This document shows positions 1 through 11,646 of a DNA stretch of 64,000 nt, piece by piece (position 1 is the stretch's first letter; each line of letters begins with the position of its first letter). Under the pieces are notes generated by a model. The model searched no databases, had not been told where the DNA came from, and was given only the letters and a program-made list of their open reading frames with translations. Made by a program: the position numbers and the translations under genes. Source of the DNA: Cladocopium goreaui (lineage: Eukaryota > Sar > Dinophyceae > Suessiales > Symbiodiniaceae); the NCBI GenBank assembly GCA_947184155.2, contig CAMXCT020002032.1, positions 32,590-96,589 on the forward strand, given 5' to 3'.

Positions 1-1260
1 TTCTTTCAGCCCGACAATCTAGGTGCTCTTCCACACCTGTGGCTGCAGGCCAAGCTTACTATCTCCCTGACGTCTATGCAGGAAAAGTTTGCCCGCCTTT
101 TCATGTCAATTGCGTCAGAGCTGTGGCTGCGGGATGCGATCGATACCGTTGAGGAAGTATTTGCCCATGCTGCCCGTAGCTTCACGCTCCGGCTGGCTGA
201 GACACTTTCGCAGTACATATGCTCGCTCACTCGACGAGCTGAGGCTCTGGCTACTCCAGAGACGGAATGCCTGCTGTATGCCACATTTTGGTTTCGACCA
301 ATTCTCTCTGAGCTAATTGGGGCAGCCAAAGAGAGTGCAGAAGTGGACCGAAAACGTGCCCCCAGTGGCCCTGTGAAAGTTGTCGTCACCAACCAGCCCC
401 ACTCTCGGCGTCACACCGGGGTCGACCTGGTTAGTGGGATTTCGGCCTTACTGGCGTGGTTTCCGGCTAGCCGGGCTAGCAAGATTGCGCCGTGTTTCTT
501 AGGGGAAGAAGGCGGTGCCATCCAAGCCCCACAAGAAGTTTCCTTCTCTTGTCCCCATCGAGTTTTTGAGGGGCTGCAGAGAGAAGCGGTTGATCAAGTA
601 CTGCAGGCAGTCAAATTCACTGACAAAAACGCTCCAGGATTGAGTCTGGCCTTGGATGAGGAATTCCAAGCAGCTGACTGCTTTTCGGAACTCATCCGAG
701 GGTACACAATGGGGGTAGTAGAACCCTACATCATGATGGGCCTACAACCCACTGGACCCACTAGAGTCAACCTGGAAGTGATTGTACCATCCCCTCAAGG
801 ACTTACCCCTGCAATGTGGAAGGAGACAGCCACTCTGTGCCCGCTTGAGTGGCCGTCCAACTACAGCCTTTTGAGGTTGTGGCATACGCCCAAAAGTTTT
901 CACCAGTATGCCGCACAACTCAAACAGCAAGTACAACATCAACATATGTTCACTCACTGGGAAGTCAACCGCGTGAAGTTAGCAAGCAGGGTGCTGTTCC
1001 AACGACCAGCCCACTACTTGCCAGAAACGATTCTGCAACAGCACGTGCGAGAGCGTATCTTCCCTGACCGGAAACTGCGTAGAAGAGCACCAGATATTGA
1101 CGTGGTTGCTTTTCAGACCAAATGCAATGAGCTACGTCTCCTGGCTGCAGGGACAGAAAGGGCGAATCCTGTCTCCTTTGCAATTGGGAACAGCTGGAAC
1201 GATACTCTCCGAGCAGACAAGCAACACCACCTGGAATACACTACAAGAAGTCAGACATAG
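1..1260 (+). CDS. Hypothetical protein, 5' end outside window
   Basis: The reading frame is open from base 1 through 75 and on to a TAG at 1258-1260, so the internal ATG at 76 (394 codons) need not be the start. Bases 1-9 (TTCTTTCAG) look like a 3' splice site, so this may be a last exon of about 417 codons. The protein is mixed and globular in composition, without low-complexity tracts, signal peptide or obvious membrane segment. It has a tryptophan-containing middle (LLAWFP, MWKETATLCPLEWP) and a basic region near the end (RKLRRRAP). I do not recognise the family. Such long intronless frames in this kind of genome are often retroelement or retrogene derived, but nothing in the sequence proves that. 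Downstream DNA is pyrimidine-rich and has no convincing coding continuation. Confidence 0.55.
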   Translation, partial: FFQPDNLGALPHLWLQAKLTISLTSMQEKFARLFMSIASELWLRDAIDTVEEVFAHAARSFTLRLAETLSQYICSLTRRAEALATPETECLLYATFWFRPILSELIGAAKESAEVDRKRAPSGPVKVVVTNQPHSRRHTGVDLVSGISALLAWFPASRASKIAPCFLGEEGGAIQAPQEVSFSCPHRVFEGLQREAVDQVLQAVKFTDKNAPGLSLALDEEFQAADCFSELIRGYTMGVVEPYIMMGLQPTGPTRVNLEVIVPSPQGLTPAMWKETATLCPLEWPSNYSLLRLWHTPKSFHQYAAQLKQQVQHQHMFTHWEVNRVKLASRVLFQRPAHYLPETILQQHVRERIFPDRKLRRRAPDIDVVAFQTKCNELRLLAAGTERANPVSFAIGNSWNDTLRADKQHHLEYTTRSQT

Positions 1261-3597
1261 ATTTTTCGATTCCCTTTCCCCCCTGTCCATGTTTGGGTCG
1301 TCCCTCTCTCTCCTACTTTGCGTCCTCTTTGTCTGTTGTTTGTCTCTTTTGGCCCCCCTGCTACTGCTGTTTGGGGCCCTTTTTGCTCCGGTAGGGACCT
1401 ATATTTTGGCTCCTTTCTGCCCTGCAAGTCCCTCCCTTGTTTTTGACATCTTAGCTCTTGTACCTCAACTGGTGTGTCTGTCCATAGACGTGTCAGGTGC
1501 ACCAGCGTTTCACCCTCCCAATTGCATGTTTTCGAATTGCTTTTCTCGGTACTTGTGTGTCTGTCCATAGACGTGACAGGTGCACTCGTACTCTTTTACC
1601 TCATTTCATTGGTCTTGCTCCACCGTTTCGTGGACCTTTTCCTTGTACAATGTTTCAATTTAGCAGTCCACCTTTTACTAAGGTCAAGCGCACCACCCTA
1701 TCTAAACTGTGGCCTTACCGCCCTCTGTCCCTTTGGTGGTCGTGTGGTCCCATTGATGTGTTGCCCCTTGAGCTCTTGGGATCGCTTTTGTTTTGTGCTC
1801 CTGTCGGTACGTTTCGTTGTCTTCCTGTTTCTGTTGCGCTCCTTTCTGTGCTTGGTGAGGCCCTGCTTGTCCTGTCCTGGTGTTTGCTCTGTGGTTGGCG
1901 CCTCTCACTTTTGTTTGTTGGCTTCCCTCCCCCCGCGGTTTCCAGTTTGCTACGTTTGCTGGTACCTCCCTCTGGGTATCTGGTTGCAGCTGTGACGGCT
2001 CAGTTGCCCTGCTTCGTGCTGGGAGTGTGATTGTGCTCTGTCATCCCTCCGTCAAATGTCTCATGGCAACAAAGGCTCAGAGCCCTGTGTGGGGTTTTCA
2101 CCCTCTACACCATGTTGCAGATGATGTCTGGGAGCTTAGCTTGGCCACACTGAGGTATTCATCGGATGATGATCCAGGCCCCACATTGGACTCCGCTAAG
2201 CTGCCCTATTGCTATTCTAATGTGATTGGTGCAGCCTTCTCCGCCCCTGTCCTCCTCTGCCACCCCGGCACCTTCATCCTGGTTGCTTGTTGTTTGGTCT
2301 GCTTGTCCGGGTCTGTTCTTGTTTGGTCGCCCTTTTTTGTTTGCGTCTCTGGTTGGACTTTTGTGCCCTCCCTTGCTTGTCTACCCTCCCCTACTCTCAG
2401 TCAGGTATGAACGTATGGAGCTTAGCGTTGAGTGTATGAACATCGTTGACTTGTTTGATTCTGTTTGTCTACTCTAGGTACTGACTGGAAGAGGCACTGA
2501 CATAGCATCCGTGTGACCCACTGAGGCTACCCACTAAGGTTACTCAGGACGGCCAATTATTTTGGTGCCCTTGGGCCCGTATTTTTGCTTTGCCTTTCTT
2601 GCTGGCTTGACCTTTGTCTATTTAGGAGGCTCTTTCTCCGTCTGTTTTGAATTCGTTTGTTTTTTCTGGGCCTACTTGGTATTTCCTCTGTCTGGGTACT
2701 CTACATCGGTAGTTGCATCCATCCAAGAGGGGCGGTAGATAGCCGGCCGATGCCATGGACCAGACTGTGCTGCAGTGAGCTTCATCGGTGTAGTCCGGTG
2801 GTGCTCCCTGCAGGACTGGCTGGGGCGCCCGCGAGCAGCACAAGACTGCCAACATGGTTCGTCAATTGGTCGAGGAATTGTAGTGATTCTGCAGGCTGCC
2901 TATTCTGTGGGTGAGTGGCGCTACGGCTGTGGACTTACTACAATCTGCTTCTGTGCATACTGCAAAGCACTGCAGGGCTTTCAGGGACGATGACATCCTG
3001 AAATGGCCTGAACAGTTCTGTAGGTTGTATGATTTGCGAACCGGTATCAAAGAGAACTACACTGCCTGAGCCAGCACTTTTGTGGTGGAACTTGCGAACA
3101 CAAATTTGCAATGTTTTTGGTTTTGCATGCCTCTCGGCTTTGCGAGCGTTGCCTTGGAGCTTCACTGGCTGAGAGCAATCAATCAGACGGCGGCACTTTC
3201 CCCTATGAAACTAGGGGCATGCTGGATATTGGCGATGCTATTTCGGAAGCTTTTCCCTGGCCTACACTGCTTCCCGTACGCCATCGCTGTCCACCCCCCT
3301 CTGGGGGGGGATTTGACTCTTTCACCATCACGGCTTCGTGGCTACGGCTGACAGATATGGCTACGATTCTGTCTATGGAGGCCCTATGACGAGCTGATCT
3401 GAGAGGACGCTGAGAGAGGCTTAAAGTGTAGCCTTGCTTTCGTGTACAGCTTGGCACATGAGTGAGCAAACTTACACTAGCTCTAGGCCTCATGTTTGCC
3501 CGAAAGCCGTGATTTTAATTCATTTGGCACGTTTTTGCGAGTGATGCAGTGGAGAAGCCACTGCGTCTCACGGCAAATCGATTTTGTGGGTGTTCTG
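1261..3597. other. Pyrimidine-rich spacer, no convincing gene
   Basis: Several overlapping plus-strand frames are open here, but they are rich in Cys, Leu, Phe and Pro and run in more than one frame at once. That is the signature of C/T-rich non-coding DNA. A 31-bp direct repeat with one mismatch lies at 1472-1502 and 1555-1585 (core GTCCATAGACGTG). A 92-codon plus frame ending at 3389 has a more normal composition and could be an exon, but has no supporting context. Confidence 0.4.
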
Positions 3598-4385
3598 GTT
3601 GGGCTCTGGCCCCGTTTTTGTGGTGTTTTGTTGGTTTTGCTGTTTGCTTCGTCTCTCTGCTGGCGAAACGCAAGTCTGGCTGGGGGATTTGCAGGTCGTC
3701 GTGTTGGTGGGTTTTTTGCGTTTGTGTGTGATTTATCGATTTGCCTGGTTCACTGGACATGATTGTCCTTTGTACAAATATCTTTTCTGCTTATGCTCAT
3801 GTAAGGACCGAGCCTTCAGCGCGACATCGGCCATACTCGAGGAAAAAAAAAATGAGAAATGTTGAGGAAGGCTTCGGAGCCACGCTTAAGGTGCCTTCAA
3901 ACCTTTGAGGCCCCCTTAAGGTACCTTTAAAGCCTTCGCCAAGGCTTCCTTCGAAGACTTTGAAGGTAAAGGAGGCTTCAAAGAATTCGTCGAAGCCCGC
4001 TTAGGCACCTTCGAAGTCTTCGGCGAAGACGTTTATAGTAGTAGTAGTCGTAGTAGTAGTCGTAGTAGTAGCAATAGTGGTCGTAATAGCAGTAGTAGTA
4101 GTACAGTAGTAGTAGTAGTCGTGGTAGTAGCAGTAGTAGTAGTAGTCGTATTTTTTTTCCTCCGGATGGCCGATCACGCTCTAAGGCTCGGTCCTTACAT
4201 GAGACAAAGTTGTTGGTAAGAATGCGACATGGACGCCGGTGGTCACATGAAGCTTGCCAAATCATAACAGCCAAACAAAAAACACACCAAAAAGCAAAAC
4301 CAGGGCAAGACGCAGATCCCCCAGCCAGATTTGCGTCTCACCGTTCGAAACACGGCAAAGCAAGCCAACGGGGCCAGAGCCCAAC
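3598..4385. repeat. Fold-back element with arms around GTA repeats
   Basis: Two arms are imperfect reverse complements. GTTGGGCTCTGGCCCC at 3598-3613 matches the reverse complement of 4370-4385. A block with TCTGGCTGGGGGAT near 3676-3689 pairs with one near 4318-4331. CATGTAAGGACCGAGCCTT from 3798 pairs with 4182-4201. The loop (about 3860-4180) holds diverged AAGGCTTCGAAG-like motifs and a run of GTAGTAGTC trinucleotides. A second GTA/GTC run lies just outside at 4397-4462. The layout fits a fold-back or MITE-like insertion; I did not find a target duplication. Confidence 0.6.
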
Positions 4386-4504
4386 AAGAAAAATGCACTA
4401 GTAGTAGTCGTGGCAGTAGTCGTGGTCGTCGTCGTAGTCGTGGTCGCAGTAGTAGTAGTAGTCCTTGGCAGCTGCACTGCGGCCTTGAGTCTCACTCGCG
4501 GACC

Positions 4505-4580
4505 AGCGGAGAATCAAATCACCACCCGGCAGTCTGTCAGCGACACAAGAATGTCGCGATACCAACTGAGCCACGAGGAC
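4505..4580 (-). repeat. Possible tRNA-derived SINE head
   Basis: Read on the minus strand, TGGCTCAGTTGG (4573-4562) fits the pol III A box exactly. About 40 bases on, GATTTGATTCT (4520-4510) is a weakened B box. A 6-bp hairpin (GCGACA/TGTCGC) sits between them where an anticodon arm would be, but with a 6-base loop. This is too damaged to be a working tRNA, so a SINE relic is more likely. Confidence 0.35.
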
Positions 4581-5167
4581 GACTGACCAGACGAAACGAA
4601 TCAGCTGCCTTAAAAATCAGGTTCAAGCAGCAACCGATATGCACCCCGCTTGCCCCCATGAAATAAAATCATCTGGAAAATAGCTTGCTCTCGACGGACT
4701 CAAGATCCCGAAAAGCTCAAAACCGGCTTCGCTCAAAAAGGGCCAGGGCCTCGAAAGGTAGTGCTGAATTGCTTCACTCACTCGACGGTGTGGCAATGTG
4801 ATGTTTGTGTTTGTGTGCTCTCTTTGTCTTGGTTCTGATGGCGGCTTTTTATATGCATTTAAGTTAATTTACCGGTTCTATGCAACATGCAGCTGAACGT
4901 GTGGAACGACCTGGCAAAAGCCAAGAGGCGTTGAAAAATTGAAGACCGCTGAAGGGCAACGGGCTCGGACAAAACAAAAAAGCATAATGCGTTTCAGTGA
5001 AGTGCATTTTGTATGCACTTGCACATGCATCATGTTTTTGATTTTGGTACTAGTTGAGGCTCTGCATGTTCAAAATCGTTTTCCTGATCCTCTGGAAATG
5101 ATGCTTGTGATTTTATGACGCATTGAGTTGATGTCTTTTAGCGCAGGGATTCCTCTGGATATTTTTT

Positions 5168-6600
5168 GTAATGTATGTAATGTATGTGATGTCTGTAATG
5201 TATGTAATGTATGTAATGTGTGTATATAATGTATGTAATGTATATAATGTATGTAATGGATGTAATGAATGCAATGAATGGAATGTATGTAATGTATGTA
5301 ATGTATGTAATGTATGTAATGTATGTAATGTATGTAATGAATGCAATGAATGCAATGTATGTAATGTATGTAATGTATGTAATGTATGTAATGTAATGTA
5401 ATGTAAAGTAATGTAAAGTAAAGTAATGTAATGTAATGTAATGGTATGTAATGCTATGTATGGTATGTATGGTATGTATGGTATGTATGGTATGTATTGT
5501 ATGGTATGTATGCATGGTATGTATGGTATGTATGTATGCATGTATGCATGTATGCATGTATGCATGTATGCATGTATGCATGTATGCATGTATGCATTGT
5601 ATGTATTGTATGTATTGTATGTATTGTATGTATTGTATGTATTGTATGTATTGTATGTATTGTATGTATTGTATGTATTGTATGTATTGTATGTATTGTA
5701 TGTATTGTATGTATTGTATGTATTGTATGTATTGTATGTATTGTATGTATTGTATGTATTGTATGTATTGTATGTATTGTATGTATTGTATGTATTGTAT
5801 GTATTGTATGTATTGTATGTATTGTATGCATTGTATGTATTGTATGTATTGTATGTATTGTATGTATTGTATGTATTGTATGTATTGTATGTATTGTATG
5901 TATTGTATGTATTGTATGTATTGTATGTATTGTATGTATTGTATGTCTTGTATGTCTTGTATGTCTTGTATGTATTGTATGTATTGTATGTATGTAGGTA
6001 TGTAGGTATGTAGGTATGTAGGTATGTACGTATGTATGTATGTATGTATGTAGGTATGTATGTATGTATGTATGTTGGTTTGGTTTGGTTTGGTCAGGTC
6101 AGGTCAGGTTTGGTTAGGTTATGTTATGTAATGTAATGTGATGTGATGTGGTGTGATGTGATGTGGTGTAATGTGATGTGATGTGATGTGATGTGATGTA
6201 AAGTAATGTAATGTAATGTATGTATGTATGTATGTATGGTAATGTAATGTATGTATGTAATGTATGTATGTATGTATGTATGTATGCATGGTAATGTAAT
6301 GTATGTATGTATGTAATGTAATGAAATGTAATGTAATGTAATGTAATGCAATGCAATGTAATGTAATGTATGTATGTATGTATGTATATATGTTTGTAAT
6401 GTGTGTAATGTATGTAACGTATGTATGTATGTATGTATTTATGTATGTATGTATGTATGTGTGTATGTATGTTTGCCTGTAATGACTGTAATGTAATGTA
6501 ATGTAACGTAATGTAACGTAACGTAATGTAACGTAATGTAATGCAATGTAATGCAATGTAAGTATGTATGCATGTAAATAAATAAATATATATATATATT
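5168..6600. repeat. TGTA-type microsatellite, several phases
   Basis: This is a compound tract. 5168-5395 is mainly 9-bp ATGTATGTA units. 5590-5990 is a very regular ATTGTATGT array of over 40 units. 6000-6080 is GTAGGTAT/GTAT. 6120-6550 is ATGTA/ATGTG pentamers mixed with GTAT. Long frames appear on both strands because the units have no stop codon; none is a gene. Confidence 0.95.
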
Positions 6601-9600
6601 TATGTATCTAAATATGAAAATATTTATATATGTTTTTATGTATATATGTATCTAAATGTGTATATATGTAAATATGTATATATGTATACATGTATATATG
6701 GATATATATATATAAATGTATAAATGTATATATGTATATATGTATATATGTATATATGTATATGAAATTAAATTTGTATATGTACAAATATATTTTACAT
6801 TGGTCTATATCTACACAGATATATGTATCAAAAATATGGAACCAGAGCGTGCTGCATGCTACGAAATTTTATTTGGTGATATGCCACAGGTATTTTTTTG
6901 GTCTTTGTTTGTAGATAGACGTGATGACATGCGTTGGCTTATCGTTTGTGAGTTGGGCTGTTTTGTTTGTGGCGTTTTTGAAGGAACAGTGTGCACCAAA
7001 AAAACCCAACACTGCAGTTGCAACGGCGGTAAACACAGGGGGTGAACTGCATTGTAATTTTTACGGTTTGTACCGGTGAGTGTGTTGGGTGTGGCTGCGT
7101 TTGCTTGCGTATGGTTCGCTATGGTTGCGCAACGTTGCGTTTGGTTGTGTATGGTTGTGTATGGTTGTGTGTGGATATGTATGGTTGTGTGTGTCTATTC
7201 ATGTCCTGGTTCTGGTCATTGTGGCGGTGGATGTCATGATTGTTGTGGCCGTGGTATTTTCCTTCGTTTTCGTTGTTGCTGTTTGCTTCGTGACCGTTTT
7301 GATCATCCCGTTTTGGCCTCCATGTGGTTGTGGTCGTCATGGTTGTTGTATTTGAAATGTCACCGTCTCCGTCGCTGTCGTGGCAGTGCTGGCTTTGGAG
7401 GCGGCGTGTGGTCTTTCAGATTGCTGTTGCAAGTCGTTGCAATTCATGCTCATTTTTCCTTGTCGAATGCTGGAGTGTTTGGCGCCGTTACCATTTTTTT
7501 TCGAATTGGTTTGACATTTTTTTTCACCGCCGTCATGCAATGATTAATTCCAACCACTTCAATAGTTCGTTCAAATCATTGTTCAAACCATTTCCACAAA
7601 CCGGAAATGGACCAGAAAACGCTCAGTGATAAAGACAATGTCAAATACGTTGGACGGGTTAAAATTTAAATTTTGTGAACCTAAACGCGTTGAATGGATT
7701 ATCCCAAGGACCAAAAATTGTTTGATTTCAATTCGGATGTTTGGAACTGGTGCATTACGAACCCGCGAACTTTGGAACCCTGGGATCTTTCCTGGGATCT
7801 TTCCTGCTGTTGGGGTGCACAATTGGACAAATTTGGTGTGGTTTTCAAATCACAGGACATTCGGGTGGATAAATTATGATATTCATGTTTTTCTTGCGAC
7901 ATATGGATTTTTGAACTGTGGTGCAATGTGAAAGATCAAAAAATGCTGAGTAGATGCTCGCCGTTGGCCCGGTTTGCATTGGAAACCATGTTACTCCAAA
8001 GAACGGTCAAAATGCCGCAGCGTTTGTCCAACAGTACATCATGAAACATGGAAAAAAACATTTGCATAACTCCAAACATAGTGATGTTCTGCTTGTGGTT
8101 GATGAAATTGGAAATAACATGTTGTGAACCTTCAAACTTTACAAAATTACCATCATTCTTGTTTGTGAATGTTTTTGGCCAGTAAATTTATAATTCAATT
8201 TCCAATTTTTTTTGTCAATGTCCGGAAAAAAATGATAAGAACCATGTAGGTTGCAGCATAAACTGATCAAAAGTTGTACTGTAGTATGGTCCTTGAACAT
8301 GGTGGCTGCAAGATCTTCGAAAAAAAACCGTAGGTCCAAAACGATTTTCCAGGCCGTCATGCGGTCGGTTCTTACAGCTGCCGCGGAGGCGCCGAAGATC
8401 CACACAATTGGTTACTTTCTACTATAATTACTGTTGAACCATCTGTTTAGCATAGACAATTATGACCTACATATAATTGGAACACATTGTTTTTTTTTGC
8501 ATTTGATGTCTAGTTGTGACGGTATGCATTTAGACTTTGGGTGAAATTAGTCTGAATCGACACATATTTTGGTTACACGTTCAACTTTATGCAGTTGTTG
8601 GAACCAACCGCCAGGTGTTTATCTTGCACAAACATCAAAAACCTGAATATATAAGCGTTTTGCGTTCACGATTAACAAAGGTGAAATCCAAAGAACTCAT
8701 CACCAGTAGGGCGTTGTTTTTTGTTGTCATTGTAACCAGGTTTCCTCATTGTGGAAATGGGTGCCTCTCAAGTATTTTGGGTGTGGTGATGTGATTTTGG
8801 TGGCCGGCGATTGGATTCTGGATGAGTTTCGGGTCAGTTGCAGGCCCTTTTATGGACCTTCGGCATTCGTCGAAGAAATGGCAAACGTCCGGGCAATGAG
8901 GGTGCACTTCTCAGTCCGACCAACAGAGATACCAAAACAAAACACAGTGTTTCGGCTGAAGCGTTTGAAATGTAATCCATGGGCAAAATATACGTACATA
9001 GTACATAGTGTTGTTTTTTTGTTTTCCAGCGACTTCATCAGTGTTAGATTTCAATGACTTTGGTTAAAACAGTATATGCAAATCAACATTTCAGAATGCA
9101 AAAGTCTCGATTTTGTCCTCTGTGCATTCATTGTCATGTCGGACATGCTTTTGCCTGCAACTTCTCGATTATAGGCCTTGCCCATCTTCCTATTTTGTTC
9201 CACCCCTGACCCCCCTCTCTGCACTTTCATCAGCAACAATTTTTCAAATTCATTATCCGAAAACAGTCTTCAACCAAGATTTCACGACAATATCTAAAAA
9301 TATCATTCAAACATATTCTTCAACAATGATTTCAAAACAAATTCAACACTAATCATCACAAGGTACAGTTTTGAAGATAAAACCTAGAGCAACAATCTCT
9401 GAACACATTTTTGGGAAGGTACCTAACCAAAATCATTCACTCAACAAGATACTCTTCGGTTTTTTTTAGGTACTATAGAAGTATTCTAGAAATTCAATCA
9501 CAAAACACTGAAAAAATCCAAAATATTGACCACGAAATAAGTTTACTTTGAAAATGCATTGAATTGAAAGAAAACAAAAACATCATGGATTGTCTTCATG

Positions 9601-11459
9601 TATATCAATAAACGTTTTGTTGAGGGCAGAACCTTGTTCAATTTGCAGGTTTCCGACTTTTCGTCCTCTACTTTGGTGTGGCTCACTACAATTTTCGAGG
9701 GATGTTTGACAAAGTAATGCCAGATATGGAACAATTGCCGCCAAACTTCATACCAAAGCTCTGATATTAATATAAAAAAATACTGGTAAAATTATTAGGA
9801 ACATCTTGCAAGTTCCCGTCGTCTATATGAGCAACCGTAAAAACCCCGGCAATACTAAATATGTATTCGACGGACATTGGTTTATGGAAATTGATGGAAA
9901 TTGTTTAAAACACGAGGTAAGCGATGGGACCTTCCCAAATTAGCGATACCCCTTTTCAAGGTTATGTCATCATATTTCTCTAATATCCACATTAGTGATA
10001 CCCAAATATCACATATTATTCATAGTTCATCACATATATATATATATAAATGCAGCAGTTTCCTGCAAGCGATACCCCCCAAGTTTACCATATACCATTA
10101 TTGTACAAACGTGTGGTAAGCGATGGGACCTTCCCAAATTTGTGGATGTCCTTTCCGTGAACCTAGGTTTTTCACAATCGCTCATATAGATATTGATGAT
10201 CTACCACTACAATTACAATTATTAGGTTAAAGCACGCTATTTTTCCCATGTATCAGTAATTTCAGTACCTGCCGATTGGGCTGTTATAGATGTCATTATG
10301 CTCCCCCTATTGATATTGATTTGAAGGCCACATCCACAAACGTTCAACACGTCACTGAACATGTACATATCAGATCATATCAGTATGTTTGTTTTGGATT
10401 GTTTTGGCCGAATTATTCTGTAGTTTGTACTCGTCAGTTTTTTTTCAAACTAAAAACCCATACATTTTGCATTGAAATCGTCATTTGTCACTAGTATATT
10501 GGACACACATTATTTTATTCAAATCCCTTTCCCTTCTCATTGCTTTCCGAATTCTTTCCCCATATATACTCTCGTATGTTCCAGGGGTTGCACATATTGA
10601 AAACAAAATCGTCAATGATACTAATGCTGCCTTACGCAGAACGACAAGTAGTGCAGTGAGATGCAGTGAGCAAATGACAATACTTCCGACTTTTTGAGTC
10701 TCCATTCATTGAAAAGTGTTGATTTTCAAGCAGTGACAAAACCAATTGCATTTGCGGTATGAACAACCTTGTATTTGATTTTGGTACTTAAAGTTGACTT
10801 GTTTGTTTTGGTGTATTTCCTACCTATCATAAATCTCCAACTTCATATTAACCTTCGGGATTCTCCGATTTTGTAATTTCATGAGATACATTCTATACGT
10901 ATCGTTCTTGGTTTACAGAAGCATTTATCACAGCACTATTGAAGTTAGTTTTCAATGAATTTTGTCAAATTACAATTCAAATTTCAACCAATGAAATGAT
11001 ATATTTTTCAATTCATTTGTGTCCTCCAGTAATTTCAATCTCTTGCATTTCTTCAACATGATACTATATGGTCAAACAGAATGGTCAGCGAAGGTTTCAT
11101 ATTCTTCGGTGTTTGTAAGTGGTTCGATTACTTGTGATTGTCTAGTATCAACAGTAAGAATGAATTTATTTTCCTTGTTTGCCTGTGACAACAGTTTTAT
11201 TCTCTGAGTATGTGCCTTGAAATCCAAAGTACGCCTCATCAAAATATCAAAACGCTATTACATCATGATCTAATAAAGGTTCTAACTTTATACATTTGCA
11301 AACTTATGCTAGGGAGTTTATTTATGGTCAAGGCTTTCCTTTAAACTCCTGCAATAACTTGTGAGTGGTTAAGAACACAAAGCTTCATAACATTTGATGA
11401 CCATATTTTGGCATGAACAACTTTTTGTCAGTGTCGGACACCTGACCTCTAATCATCAT
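6600..11459. other. AT-rich flank, only weak exon candidates
   Basis: No gene can be assembled here. 6600-6780 is ATATGT microsatellite. 7080-7200 is a TGGTTGTGTA repeat. A plus-strand stretch at 8749-8990 has a protein-like composition (VAGDWILDEF, RPFYGPSAFVEEM) and may be an exon. The stretch 10602-10697 (plus) follows a good acceptor, reads GVAHIENKIVNDTN and stops at TGA. 11030-11114 and 11482-11548 each lie between an AG and a GTAAGT. A 26-bp direct repeat (core TAAGCGATGGGACCTTCCC) occurs at 9916-9941 and 10115-10140. Confidence 0.35.
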
Positions 11460-11623
11460 TGTTTTTGTTGCTTTTCAACAGTTTCAACGACTTCATCAGT
11501 AGTATATTAATCCTTGCCTCTACTTCTGTATGTTCTTATGTTGGTATTGTAAGTTTTTCTTTGTGTTCTGCAGTATAATAATTCACACTGGGTAGATTAT
11601 TGTGGAAAACCCAATCGTTATAC

Positions 11624-11631
11624 CTTATACC
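11624..11631. repeat. Target site duplication, left copy (CTTATACC)
   Basis: CTTATACC sits directly outside the left terminus of the 25.3-kb element. The same octamer follows the right terminus at 36914-36921. In the uninserted copy at 39165-39172 it is present only once. Confidence 0.93.
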
Positions 11632-11646
11632 TGTTAATTTTCTTCG
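11632..11646 (+). repeat. Left terminal inverted repeat
   Basis: TGTTAATTTTCTTCG matches the inverted right end at 14 of 15 positions. Just inside, CTGTTTTTCA (11652-11661) is repeated exactly inverted near the right end (36877-36886). The AAGTGCTTT motif occurs at about 11669 and 11708. Confidence 0.85.

Noticed and set aside
5113-6556. Open frames of 60-190 codons in TGTA repeats
   Set aside because: Simple-sequence artefacts on both strands (YVL, HTI, MYC repeats).
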